In this document: piece after piece, positions 7,609 through 14,501 of the stretch | Numbering within the stretch: position 1 is the first letter of the stretch | Layout: each line of letters begins with the position of its first letter | NCBI GenBank assembly: GCA_903903205.1 | Contig: CAIUXU010000171.1 | Span: forward strand, 1 to 21,244 | Source: an uncultured Syntrophobacterales bacterium | Lineage (GTDB): Bacteria > Desulfobacterota > Syntrophia > Syntrophales > UBA5619 | Direction: 5' to 3' | Length of the DNA stretch: 21,244 nucleotides | Made by a program: the position numbers and the translations under genes | Notes under the pieces: generated by a model | Databases searched by the model: none | The model's input: the letters and a program-made list of their open reading frames with translations, nothing else | What the model was told of the DNA's origin: nothing

Positions 7609-8504
7609 TGGGTAAAGCCGCCTCCAAGCCGGCGAAGGAGCATGGCGCTCGCATTGAAAATCAGAAGTCCTGCGATCAGTATGAGGGCCGTGCCAAAGGC
7701 CTGATCGAAAGAGATGGCTTCCGAAACCAGATTGTAGAGATGGGTGGGCAGCGTCATTACGGGCCGGTCGAGCCCCAGCCCGCCCTTCGAGAAATAGACG
7801 CTTGCCGTAAAGAGAACAGGAGCCGCCGATCCCACCGCGTGCCCCACGGCAAGCACAATGCCTGCCACGATCCCTCTCCATGCCTTTCGCAGCAGAACCC
7901 GGCGAACAAGGTAGAAGCGCGTCACTCCCAGGGAGAGGCCCATTTCCCGGTAGGCTTCATCGACGGATCGGAGCGATTCCTGCACGGCAATCAACAGGAT
8001 GGGAAACATGATGAGGGCGAGGACCAGGCCGCCGGCGATGAGGGAAATGCCGAACTTGAGGAAAACGACAAGGAAGGCATACCCGAAGAGTCCGAAGATG
8101 ATGGAGGGCACCGCCGCGAGACACTCAACGAGAAAGCGAACAATCTTGTTGAACCGCTGTGAGCGGCCGTATTCAGAGAGGTAGAGCCCTCCCCCCAAGG
8201 CCAACGGAAAGGCGACGAGCAGCCCAATCGAGGCCAGCGCAAGAGAGCCCTCCACCGCCGGCCAGATCCCTCCCTCGGTTCCGAGCGGACTCCCTTTGGG
8301 GTAGTCCGTCAGAAATTGCCACGAGACGAAGCGGAGCCCTTCAATGATCAGGTAGCCAATGATCGCGACCGGAAGCAGGAAGCCGATGAAACCGCAGAAC
8401 CAAAGCGCGGCCCGCCATAAGCGGTCCCTGAGGAGCGAGGCGCGATACGTTTCCGAAGAGCCGGTCACGTTTGCTGATAGAGATTTTGCCGCCGCGTCAT
8501 GCAT
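7605..8504 (-). CDS. pstA: phosphate ABC transporter permease PstA
   Basis: Inner-membrane permease of the phosphate importer, 299 residues, about six hydrophobic segments. The permease (EAA-type) loop for docking PstB is YREMGLSLGVTRFYLVRRVLLRKA. The segment EGGIWPAVEGSLALASIGLL and the final SFDQAFGTALILI part are typical of PstA. Where many PstA proteins read GETAPLL, this one reads GSAAPVL, a local variation with no obvious consequence. The start overlaps the end of pstC by eight bases, and the stop overlaps the pstB start (ATGA), so the three are translationally coupled. Confidence 0.93.
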   Translation of the reverse strand: MHDAAAKSLSANVTGSSETYRASLLRDRLWRAALWFCGFIGFLLPVAIIGYLIIEGLRFVSWQFLTDYPKGSPLGTEGGIWPAVEGSLALASIGLLVAFPLALGGGLYLSEYGRSQRFNKIVRFLVECLAAVPSIIFGLFGYAFLVVFLKFGISLIAGGLVLALIMFPILLIAVQESLRSVDEAYREMGLSLGVTRFYLVRRVLLRKAWRGIVAGIVLAVGHAVGSAAPVLFTASVYFSKGGLGLDRPVMTLPTHLYNLVSEAISFDQAFGTALILIAGLLIFNASAMLLRRLGGGFTQ

Positions 8505-9402
8505 GAGATCGCTCCAGGAAGTGATGCTTCAGAATCCAGATCACGGCATTGATCCCCAAGACGACGATCAGCAGGATGAACCCCGACGCGAAGAGGGCCT
8601 GGTACTTGGCGGAATTGACAACCGTTTCTCCAAGCTCCGTGGCCAGGAGCGCGGTGAGCGGCTGGCCGCGCTCCAGCAGGGAATGGGGGACCGCAACCGT
8701 GTTGCCGGCCAGCATCAGAACGGCCAGCGTCTCCCCCAGGGCCCTTGCCAATCCCAGCGCAACCGCAGCAAAGAGCCCCGGGAGCGCTTTTCGAAAAAGC
8801 ACCCGGCGCATGACGTAGAGCTGAGTGACGCCCAGACCGTAGGCCATCTCCCGGAGCTCCTGGGCGACGCTTCGGAAGGCTTCCGCGGCGGTGCTGGCCA
8901 CAAAGGGGAGGACCATGACGGCCAGAATCAACCCCGCAATAAGCAGACACTCCCCCGCAGGCATATCAAACCAGACCTCAAAGTTTCGCACGAGGGTGAC
9001 GTAGCCGAAGAAGCCATAGACGACCGCCGGGATGCCTGCAAGGAGTTCAAGCGCGGGCTGCATCACCTGCTGGACCCATCGGGGGGCGACCTCGGAAAGA
9101 AAGAGGCCGATTCCAAAACCCAGCGGAATAGCCAGAAGCAGGCTGAGACCGGTGATGACCAGGGTCGATATCCACGCATGAAAAATGCCGTGGCTCGGGG
9201 GCGTTGCCATGGGCGCCCAGGGGTCGCGCACCAGAAAATCGAAAAGGTTCATGGTGAAGCCCGATCCGAGCGACGACTCCCTGAGGACGAACACGATCAT
9301 CAGCAGCAGAAACGACACGCCTGTCCCCAGGGCGAGAAACGAAAGCGCCTTGAGCGCGGCATCGCTCCAATAAAGGCTCTTCGAGAAAAAGCGTCGGGTC
9401 AT
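8497..9402 (-). CDS. pstC: phosphate ABC transporter permease PstC
   Basis: Inner-membrane permease that pairs with PstA, 301 residues. It has a hydrophobic N-terminal segment (about 20-43), then the periplasmic stretch with DPWAPMATPPSHGIF, typical of PstC, followed by five more hydrophobic segments. The coupling loop is LREMAYGLGVTQLYVMRRVLFRKA, and the PstC hallmark ARALGETLAVLMLAGN is present. The ATG at 9402 overlaps the pstS stop codon (ATGA), so it is tightly coupled to pstS. No defects are visible. Confidence 0.94.
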   Translation of the reverse strand: MTRRFFSKSLYWSDAALKALSFLALGTGVSFLLLMIVFVLRESSLGSGFTMNLFDFLVRDPWAPMATPPSHGIFHAWISTLVITGLSLLLAIPLGFGIGLFLSEVAPRWVQQVMQPALELLAGIPAVVYGFFGYVTLVRNFEVWFDMPAGECLLIAGLILAVMVLPFVASTAAEAFRSVAQELREMAYGLGVTQLYVMRRVLFRKALPGLFAAVALGLARALGETLAVLMLAGNTVAVPHSLLERGQPLTALLATELGETVVNSAKYQALFASGFILLIVVLGINAVIWILKHHFLERSHA

Positions 9403-10280
9403 CGGATCGTCCTTACGGGGACGTATCCCTGTTCCTGGATGATCTTCTGCCCGTCGTTCAGGACGTAATCGATGAACTTCTGCCAGGTCGGTTCCGGCGT
9501 CCCGTTAACCAACAGAAGGAGGGGGCGCGATAAACGATACTTTCCGTTGATCACATTCTCATTCGTCGGAGCGACTCCCTCATACTTGAAGACCTTCAGC
9601 TTGGCGCTCTCCTGGGCGATCACCGAGGAGAGATAGCCGATGGCGTTCGTGTTGGTTTCGAGCTTCTTCAGGTTGGCTCCTTGCGAGGGCACCTGGATTG
9701 CGTTCTGGGAGAAGTTCTTCTCTTTCAGGATCATCGTCTTGACGATTTCGGTCGAACCTCCGGCCGCGTCGCGCATCTGGATCAGGATGGGTTTGTTGGG
9801 AAGCGAGGGATCTATCTCCTTGAAGGTCTTGGCCTCCCCGGAGAAGATCCGGGCGATCTCTTCGCGGGTCAAATTATCCTTCTTGGTGAGAGGATTTTTC
9901 TTGTTGACGGCAAAAGCCAGACAGTCCTTGCTAACCAGGAACTCCTTGTACGGGCCAAGCTGGGTCTTTTCGGCATCTTTCAGATCCCGGGAGGACATGC
10001 CGATGTTGACAGTCCCATCCATGACCGCTTTGATCCCGAAGCCTGATCCTCCTCCCGTAACATAGATCAGGATGCGGGTTTTGGGGAAGGAGGGGTCCAC
10101 CTTGTCCCAGGTTTCATACTTCTCCATGAATTGACTCGCGCAGTCCGCGATCACGGGAAGAAGCGTCGTGGATCCGCCGATCCGCACGGTTCCATCAAAT
10201 TTATTCTTCTCCTGGGCAACCGCCATGGGGGCCAGGGTGAGAGATAGAAACAACGCAACCAGCATTCTAACATTTTTCAT
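9399..10280 (-). CDS. pstS: periplasmic phosphate-binding protein PstS
   Basis: Periplasmic solute-binding protein that delivers phosphate to PstC/PstA, 293 residues. Residues 1-22 are a signal peptide ending AVAQ. Phosphate-binding loops are visible: GGSTTLLPV (about 35-43), TGGGSGFGIKAVMDG, GMSSRDL, and RDAAGGSTEI. The start at 10280 is preceded by AGAGGTG. It is the first gene of pstSCAB, behind a Pho box on the minus strand (10352-10402). A strong stem-loop lies in its leader close to the predicted transcript 5' end. The window has no other pst gene and no phoU. Confidence 0.94.
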   Translation of the reverse strand: MKNVRMLVALFLSLTLAPMAVAQEKNKFDGTVRIGGSTTLLPVIADCASQFMEKYETWDKVDPSFPKTRILIYVTGGGSGFGIKAVMDGTVNIGMSSRDLKDAEKTQLGPYKEFLVSKDCLAFAVNKKNPLTKKDNLTREEIARIFSGEAKTFKEIDPSLPNKPILIQMRDAAGGSTEIVKTMILKEKNFSQNAIQVPSQGANLKKLETNTNAIGYLSSVIAQESAKLKVFKYEGVAPTNENVINGKYRLSRPLLLLVNGTPEPTWQKFIDYVLNDGQKIIQEQGYVPVRTIR

Positions 10281-10317
10281 AAAGCACCTCTTTAGACAAT
10301 GGATTTAACAAATTAAC

Positions 10318-10338
10318 GTCCGGACCCATTGTCCGGAC
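10318..10338 (-). repeat. GTCCGGAC palindrome repeated twice: stem-loop in the pstS leader
   Basis: The 8-bp palindrome GTCCGGAC occurs at 10318-10325 and 10331-10338, five bases apart. The two copies form both a direct repeat and a perfect 8-bp stem with a 5-nt loop. With the predicted -10 at 10347-10352, this hairpin would sit at or within a few bases of the 5' end of the pstS mRNA, about 37 nt before the start codon. A 5' mRNA-stabilising hairpin or a double operator are the two obvious readings. Confidence 0.6.
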
Positions 10339-10346
10339 ACACCTTC

Positions 10347-10402
10347 ATCCAAACACAGAATTGTTACAGCATTGTGTCGTCGTGATTAAAATTCTGTGAC
10401 GG
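10347..10402 (-). promoter_or_regulatory. Pho box and putative -10 before pstS
   Basis: Read on the minus strand, 7-mers start every 11 bp: CCGTCAC (10402), TTTTAAT (10391), ACGACAC (10380), CTGTAAC (10369), then CTGTGTT (10358). Ten bases after CTGTAAC comes TTGGAT (10352-10347), a weak -10 of the kind activated promoters have. The second and third units are degenerate. Location before pstS and the match in phase with the phnC site support the call. The whole 301-bp gap 10281-10581 is filled by this site, the leader hairpin and the divergent Pho box. Confidence 0.6.
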
Positions 10403-10484
10403 GAGGGGGGCTGAATGAAAAATATGCGCCGAGGCAGCCGGCACCTTGCCTGACAAAATCACTACAAGGTATCCCAGCGGAACC

Positions 10485-10540
10485 ATTTCACGCAAACTTC
10501 ATACGAATGTCATCACCGCTTCACAGTCGTTGGTTAGATA
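10485..10540 (+). promoter_or_regulatory. Pho box and -10 before the dehydrogenase/HAD operon
   Basis: Four 7-mers start every 11 bp: ATTTCAC (10485), ACTTCAT (10496), ATGTCAT (10507) and GCTTCAC (10518). Ten bases later comes TAGATA (10535-10540). The core ATGTCAT-cacc-GCTTCAC is nearly the same as CCGTCAT-cagc-GCTTAAC before the EAL-CBS-GGDEF gene. It places the three dehydrogenases and the HAD hydrolase under PhoB, the strongest sequence argument that they serve phosphorus acquisition. Confidence 0.75.
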
Positions 10541-10581
10541 AAGTGTTCGCAACGAAGGAGGAAGAGGGGAGGAGATGAAGC

Positions 10582-11484
10582 ATGCGGGTCGGATTCATTG
10601 GCCTGGGGCGCATGGGCTTTCCCATGGCGCGTAACCTTATCAAGGCGGGGCATTCGGTGGTAGCACATAACCGCAGCCGGGGTCCTGTTGACAGGCTTGT
10701 TGCCCTCGGGGCCGTGGCCGCGACGACACCCGCGGAGGTTACGCGTTCCGTGGAGATCCTCGTTTCGTGCGTGCTGACGCCGGAACAGGTGGAGGAAATA
10801 TACCTCGGACCGGAGGGCGCGATCAAGGGTGCAAGCCAAGACCAGGTTTTCATCGACACCAGCACGATTTACCCCGCGATGAGCAGAAAGATCGGTGAGG
10901 CGCTTCGTGCCAAGGGGGTCGCCTTCATCGACGCCCCCATCAGCGGAGGACCGCAGGGGGCGGAAAAAGGAACGCTCAGCGTCATGGCGGGCGCTGACGC
11001 GGCGGCGCTGGAGAAGGCCCGTCCGGTGCTGGAGGTGTTCGGCAGGAACATCTTCCATATGGGACCGACGGGTGCGGGCTGCTCAACCAAGATCTGCAAC
11101 CAGATCCTCACCGGGACAGTGCATGTGCTGGTGGCGGAAGCGATGGTGCTCGGCACGAAGCTTGGCCTCGACCCGCAAAAACTTTTCGATGTATTGCACG
11201 TCAGTTCCGGGCAATGCCGGGCGCTCGACAGGGCCGTGCCCGAGGCCATCCTGCCGCGCAACTTCGACGCGGTCTATACGGTCGAGGGCATGATCAAAGA
11301 CCTGGAGTGCGCCATCCGGACGACGAGAGAGAGCGGGGTGCGGCTGTTGCTTCCCACGGTAGCGCAGCAGGTATACCAGGAGGCGCGGGGCCTGGGCCAT
11401 GGCAACCGGCACCTGGCGGCGGTGATCATGCCCATGGAAAAAATCGCCGGTGTCGAAGTCGGGAAAAGGGAACCGGGGACCTGA
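10582..11484 (+). CDS. NAD(P)-dependent beta-hydroxyacid dehydrogenase (3-hydroxyisobutyrate/tartronate-semialdehyde reductase family)
   Basis: Oxidoreductase of the 6-phosphogluconate dehydrogenase-like family (300 residues), which interconverts 3-hydroxyacids and semialdehydes. The N-terminal Rossmann motif is VGFIGLGRMGFPMA; the second strand ends in HNRS, a pattern usually tied to NADP. Substrate motif DAPISGGPQGAEKGTLSVMAGG-type sequence lies at about 118-137, and catalytic K170 and N173 are in TKICNQIL. No defects are visible. The ATG at 10582 has GGGGAGGAG just upstream; an out-of-frame ATG at 10575 is ignored. It is the first gene of the plus-strand operon behind a Pho box. In this context a hydroxy- or oxo-phosphonate, or a C3 product left after C-P cleavage, is a possible substrate; sequence cannot decide. 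A general role in glyoxylate or hydroxyacid metabolism remains possible. Confidence 0.87.
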   Translation: MRVGFIGLGRMGFPMARNLIKAGHSVVAHNRSRGPVDRLVALGAVAATTPAEVTRSVEILVSCVLTPEQVEEIYLGPEGAIKGASQDQVFIDTSTIYPAMSRKIGEALRAKGVAFIDAPISGGPQGAEKGTLSVMAGADAAALEKARPVLEVFGRNIFHMGPTGAGCSTKICNQILTGTVHVLVAEAMVLGTKLGLDPQKLFDVLHVSSGQCRALDRAVPEAILPRNFDAVYTVEGMIKDLECAIRTTRESGVRLLLPTVAQQVYQEARGLGHGNRHLAAVIMPMEKIAGVEVGKREPGT

Positions 11485-11510
11485 ATCTCCGGGTTTCGAT
11501 GAGCTGGATC

Positions 11511-12446
11511 ATGAAAATAGTCATCATCGGAGATTTTACCGAGACTTCAAAAAGAAGGATCAGGGAGCAGTTTCCTCCCGATTGGAGGATCGCGATCGTA
11601 TCGGTTGCGGAGATGGACACAGAGTTGGCCGATGCGGAGGTTATCGTTCCGGAACACGTTATCGTTGACGGACCGTTTCTCGATCGGGTAAAAAAACTCA
11701 GGCTGGTCCAGACAGGGGCGGGTTTTGATAATGTAGCGATCCCGGAATGCACCAAACGGGGCATCTATGTGGCCAATGGGGCGGGCGTCAACACCGTCGC
11801 CGTCGCCGAGCACGTGTTGACCTTCATCCGCTGCTGGTTCAAGGATATGATCACCCTCGACTCAATCATGAAAACAGGAGTGTACGGCGAGGAGTACCGC
11901 GGCGCTGAGATTGCGGGGAAGACGCTCGGAATCATCGGGATGGGAGGCATCGGCAGGGCCGTTGCCCATCGCGCTCTGGCCTTCGAGATGAAGGTCCTGG
12001 GATATGATATCCGCCCCGTGGAAACGGAGAGGGAAGTGGAAATGACCGACCTGACGACCCTGCTGAAGGCATCGGATGTGATTAGGCTGCACACCTTTCT
12101 TGACGAGCGGACACGCCACATGATTGGACCGTGCGAGTTCTCCTCCATGAAAGAGAGTGCCTTTCTGATCAATACATCGCGGGGTCCCATTGTGGATGAA
12201 AAGGCCCTGATCGAGGCCCTGGAAGCGGAGAGGATCGGCGGAGCCGGGCTGGACGTCTTTGAGAAAGAGCCTTTGCCGAAGGATAGTCCGCTGCGCAACA
12301 TGAAAAATGTGATTCTGACCCCCCATACCGCCGGAATGCCGGATGGGTTGAAATTTCATCAAAAGCGGTACGAATTTTTCCGGGAAAACATTACGAGGGT
12401 ATCGCGGGGGATGATCCCCCTCAATGCCCTCAATCGGATTACCTGA
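11511..12446 (+). CDS. D-isomer-specific 2-hydroxyacid dehydrogenase
   Basis: NAD-dependent 2-hydroxyacid dehydrogenase (311 residues) of the phosphoglycerate/glyoxylate reductase type. Rossmann motif IIGMGGIG at 141-148, with VLGYD after the second strand (Asp, NAD-type). Catalytic residues: R224 in NTSRGPIVDE, E251 in LDVFEKEP, H272 in TPHTAG. An in-frame ATG at 11499 (MSWI) is an alternative start; neither has a strong ribosome site, and 11511 gives the usual MKIVIIG beginning. It follows the first dehydrogenase by about 26 bp. Phosphite dehydrogenase (PtxD) belongs to this family and was considered, but PtxD has Lys76 in LKGFDN, whereas this protein reads TGAGFDN, so phosphite oxidation is unlikely. 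Phosphonolactate/phosphonopyruvate interconversion would suit the setting but is only a hypothesis. Confidence 0.88.
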   Translation: MKIVIIGDFTETSKRRIREQFPPDWRIAIVSVAEMDTELADAEVIVPEHVIVDGPFLDRVKKLRLVQTGAGFDNVAIPECTKRGIYVANGAGVNTVAVAEHVLTFIRCWFKDMITLDSIMKTGVYGEEYRGAEIAGKTLGIIGMGGIGRAVAHRALAFEMKVLGYDIRPVETEREVEMTDLTTLLKASDVIRLHTFLDERTRHMIGPCEFSSMKESAFLINTSRGPIVDEKALIEALEAERIGGAGLDVFEKEPLPKDSPLRNMKNVILTPHTAGMPDGLKFHQKRYEFFRENITRVSRGMIPLNALNRIT

Positions 12447-12472
12447 TTTTCATTCACAACGCTGGAGGTTGC

Positions 12473-13570
12473 ATGGCGACAAAAATGGCAAGAGCGGCTG
12501 TTATGACGAAAATATATGGAGAACTGGAAATCCGGGAGTATCCGTTACCCCGGGTGGAGCAAGGTGCCCTGTTGGTCAGGGTGACCTGTTGCACGATATG
12601 CGGTTCGGACATCCTGGCCTGGTCGGGGAAGAAGAAAGCCCCCTTCCCCATGATTCTCGGCCATGAAATTGTAGGAAGGATTGTAAAACTCGGCGCAGGG
12701 GTGGTCTCCGATTCGGGGAATCGGACGCTGAAGGTGGGCGATCGAATCACCTGGACCATCATGGACAATTGCGGAAAGTGCTATTATTGCCGGGGAAAGG
12801 GACTGATGATGAAATGCCTGAATCTGAAGAAGTACGGGCATGACTGCTGCGACGATTATCCCCATTTCACGGGGGGGTTTGCCGAATACTGCTACATCAC
12901 CCCCGGCACCTGTGTCATCAAGGTGCCGGATGAACTGACCGACGCCGAGGCGGCGCCAGCCAACTGCGCCCTGGCGACGGTTGTGGCGGGATGGGAAGCC
13001 GCCGATCTGAAGCCGTTTGAGAACGTCCTGATCCAGGGCGCCGGCGCCCTGGGATTTTATGCGGCTGCCCTGGCAAAGCACTATGGATGCAGGAGGATCA
13101 TCGTGACGGACATCCTGCCTCATCGTCTCGAGGCGATCAGGGAGTTCGGCGCTACGGACACGATCAATACCGTCGGTATGAAGGATGAGGATTTTGTCAA
13201 AACGGTCCGCGATCTTACCGGCGGTTTCGGTGTCGATGCGGCCATGGATGTCGCCATTGCCCCGACCATTGTCCCCATCGGATTGAAGTGCCTGCGAATG
13301 GGCGGCCGATACATCGAGCATGGCAATACGTTTCCAGGAGCAACCGCCACCTTCGATGTTTCCGACATCGTGTTTCGGTGTCTCACGATTCGGGGAGTGC
13401 ATAACTATGATACGCGGCATCTCCAGTGGGGGATGGATTTTCTGGAACAGACGCGAAAGACGTTTCCTTTTGAGAAACTCGTGGTCGGGCGGTTCCCCCT
13501 CGAGGAGATCAATCAGGCGATGGATCTTGCCCGTTCGGGAAAGGCGATTCGCGTCGCCGTTGTCCCGTAG
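12473..13570 (+). CDS. zinc-binding alcohol dehydrogenase, phosphonate-catabolism-associated type
   Basis: Medium-chain zinc alcohol dehydrogenase (365 residues). Catalytic zinc ligands C43 (TICGSD) and H64-E65 (GHE); structural zinc cysteines C100, C103, C106 and C115 in DNCGKCYYCRGKGLMMKC; cofactor motif GAGALG, with IIVTD after the second strand, suggesting NAD. The overall pattern (GHEIVG, GGFAEYCYI, PANCALATVVAGWEAA) recalls the TIGRFAM subfamily of alcohol dehydrogenases named for association with phosphonate catabolism genes (TIGR03366, from memory). The start at 12473 has TGGAGG upstream, 26 bp after the previous gene. It is third in the Pho-boxed operon, directly before the phosphonatase-like HAD, so a hydroxy-phosphonate such as 2-hydroxyethylphosphonate oxidised to an aldehyde is a reasonable candidate substrate. 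That substrate is inferred. Confidence 0.87.
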   Translation: MATKMARAAVMTKIYGELEIREYPLPRVEQGALLVRVTCCTICGSDILAWSGKKKAPFPMILGHEIVGRIVKLGAGVVSDSGNRTLKVGDRITWTIMDNCGKCYYCRGKGLMMKCLNLKKYGHDCCDDYPHFTGGFAEYCYITPGTCVIKVPDELTDAEAAPANCALATVVAGWEAADLKPFENVLIQGAGALGFYAAALAKHYGCRRIIVTDILPHRLEAIREFGATDTINTVGMKDEDFVKTVRDLTGGFGVDAAMDVAIAPTIVPIGLKCLRMGGRYIEHGNTFPGATATFDVSDIVFRCLTIRGVHNYDTRHLQWGMDFLEQTRKTFPFEKLVVGRFPLEEINQAMDLARSGKAIRVAVVP

Positions 13571-13625
13571 GAATCATCATCAAGTTTGTTTCATCAGTAG
13601 AAAATTTTTCAGGAGGAAGTCGAAA

Positions 13626-14354
13626 GTGGGAAAAATCAGTATGGTGATGTTTGACCTTTCAGGAACAACGGTCTACGACGACACCGGGGTGAGGGATTGT
13701 CTTTATCAAGCGGCGCAGGAGTACAAGCTCAATACCACACCGGAAGAGATTCTCTACAATATGGGAACAAACAAGATCCACCTCTACCAGTTTCTGATTG
13801 CCCGGCAGATGGGAAAGAAGATTGATATTGAAGATTTTGAGAAGATCAAGGATCCGGATACATACGAAGAGGCCCGGAAGGTCTTCGACCGGTATCAGCA
13901 GATCATGCTCGAATACTACCGCAAGCAATGCAAAGCCATTCCCGGGGCAACCGACACATTCCGCTGGTGCCACAAGCATGGGATCAAGGTGGCCACGGAC
14001 ACGGGCTTTCACCGGCTCATCACGGACGCCCTCATGGATGGTTTGGGGTGGGTTAGGGATGGCCTGGTGGATATTGCCGTGGATGTAGAGCATGTCCCCG
14101 GAGAGATCGGCCGCCCGGCCCCCTTCATGCTCTTTTACGCCATGACCATGCTCAATATTCAGAGTGTCCACGAGGTGATCAAGATCGGTGATACGCCGGC
14201 TGACATGCTGGAAGGCAGGAATGCGGGATGCCGCGGCGTGGTTGGCGTGCTCAGCGGTCCCCGGCCGGTTACCGACTGGGGAAAATACTGGCATACCCAC
14301 GTGATTCCCAGTGTGGCCGATCTTCCGGAATTGATCGAGAAAGAGTTCTCCTGA
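13626..14354 (+). CDS. phosphonatase-like HAD hydrolase (PhnX / PhnX-like family)
   Basis: HAD-superfamily enzyme of 242 residues resembling phosphonoacetaldehyde hydrolase. Nucleophile D10 in MFDLSGTTVYDD; D+2 is Ser, not the Asp that HAD phosphatases use as general acid (PhnX has Ala). The cap carries MGTNKI with M46 and K50; B. cereus PhnX has MGLLKI with the Schiff-base Lys53, 41 residues after its nucleophile (here 40). Motif II region VATDTGFHR, then GRPAPFMLFYAM, KIGDTPADMLEGRNAG (D189, D193) and VVGVLSG, all PhnX-type. TDTGF also recalls the related PhnX-like family. The GTG at 13626 has AGGAGG at 13611-13616; the frame is open further upstream, but that part overlaps the alcohol dehydrogenase. 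Last gene of the operon, 55 bp after it. Likely releases phosphate from a phosphono-aldehyde via a Schiff base. Confidence 0.85.
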   Translation: MGKISMVMFDLSGTTVYDDTGVRDCLYQAAQEYKLNTTPEEILYNMGTNKIHLYQFLIARQMGKKIDIEDFEKIKDPDTYEEARKVFDRYQQIMLEYYRKQCKAIPGATDTFRWCHKHGIKVATDTGFHRLITDALMDGLGWVRDGLVDIAVDVEHVPGEIGRPAPFMLFYAMTMLNIQSVHEVIKIGDTPADMLEGRNAGCRGVVGVLSGPRPVTDWGKYWHTHVIPSVADLPELIEKEFS

Positions 14355-14384
14355 CAGGAAACATCACGAGACCGCTGATGAAGC

Positions 14385-14408
14385 TCCCCGTGGCACAAAC
14401 CGCGGGGA
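14385..14408. terminator. hairpin between the convergent HAD and Fe-alcohol dehydrogenase genes
   Basis: TCCCCGTGG and CCGCGGGGA form a nine-pair stem (one G-T) around the loop CACAAA, 30 bp after the HAD stop. No clear T-run follows on either strand, but its location between converging operons fits a terminator. It could also be a processing or stabilising structure. Confidence 0.5.
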
Positions 14409-14440
14409 CTCTTCGCTGACCCCTTCTCTGCTCGCGTATC

Positions 14441-14456
14441 CTGCGGCAGGCCGCAG
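14441..14456. terminator. second short hairpin in the convergent gap
   Basis: CTGCGG and CCGCAG form a 6-bp perfect stem with the loop CAGG. It lies 45 bp from the stop of the minus-strand Fe-alcohol dehydrogenase and may help end the phn operon transcript. No T-run is seen. Confidence 0.3.
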
Positions 14457-14501
14457 CGCATGTGCTCACAGGCGGATTCAAACGCACCGATGCTGCGCTT
14501 A

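Noticed and set aside
7609..7881. Longer N-terminus for PstB
   Set aside because: These codons overlap pstA out of frame and encode no conserved sequence; the ATGA overlap at 7605-7608 gives the expected length.
8359..9468. 369-codon plus-strand frame opposite pstC
   Set aside because: It is antisense to pstC and pstA, with low-complexity charged sequence and no ribosome site or family match.
11511..12446. Phosphite dehydrogenase (PtxD), suggested by the family and by PhnCDE/PtxABC similarity
   Set aside because: PtxD needs Lys76 in an LKGFDN motif; this protein has TGAGFDN, with Ala at that position. General D-2-hydroxyacid motifs fit better.
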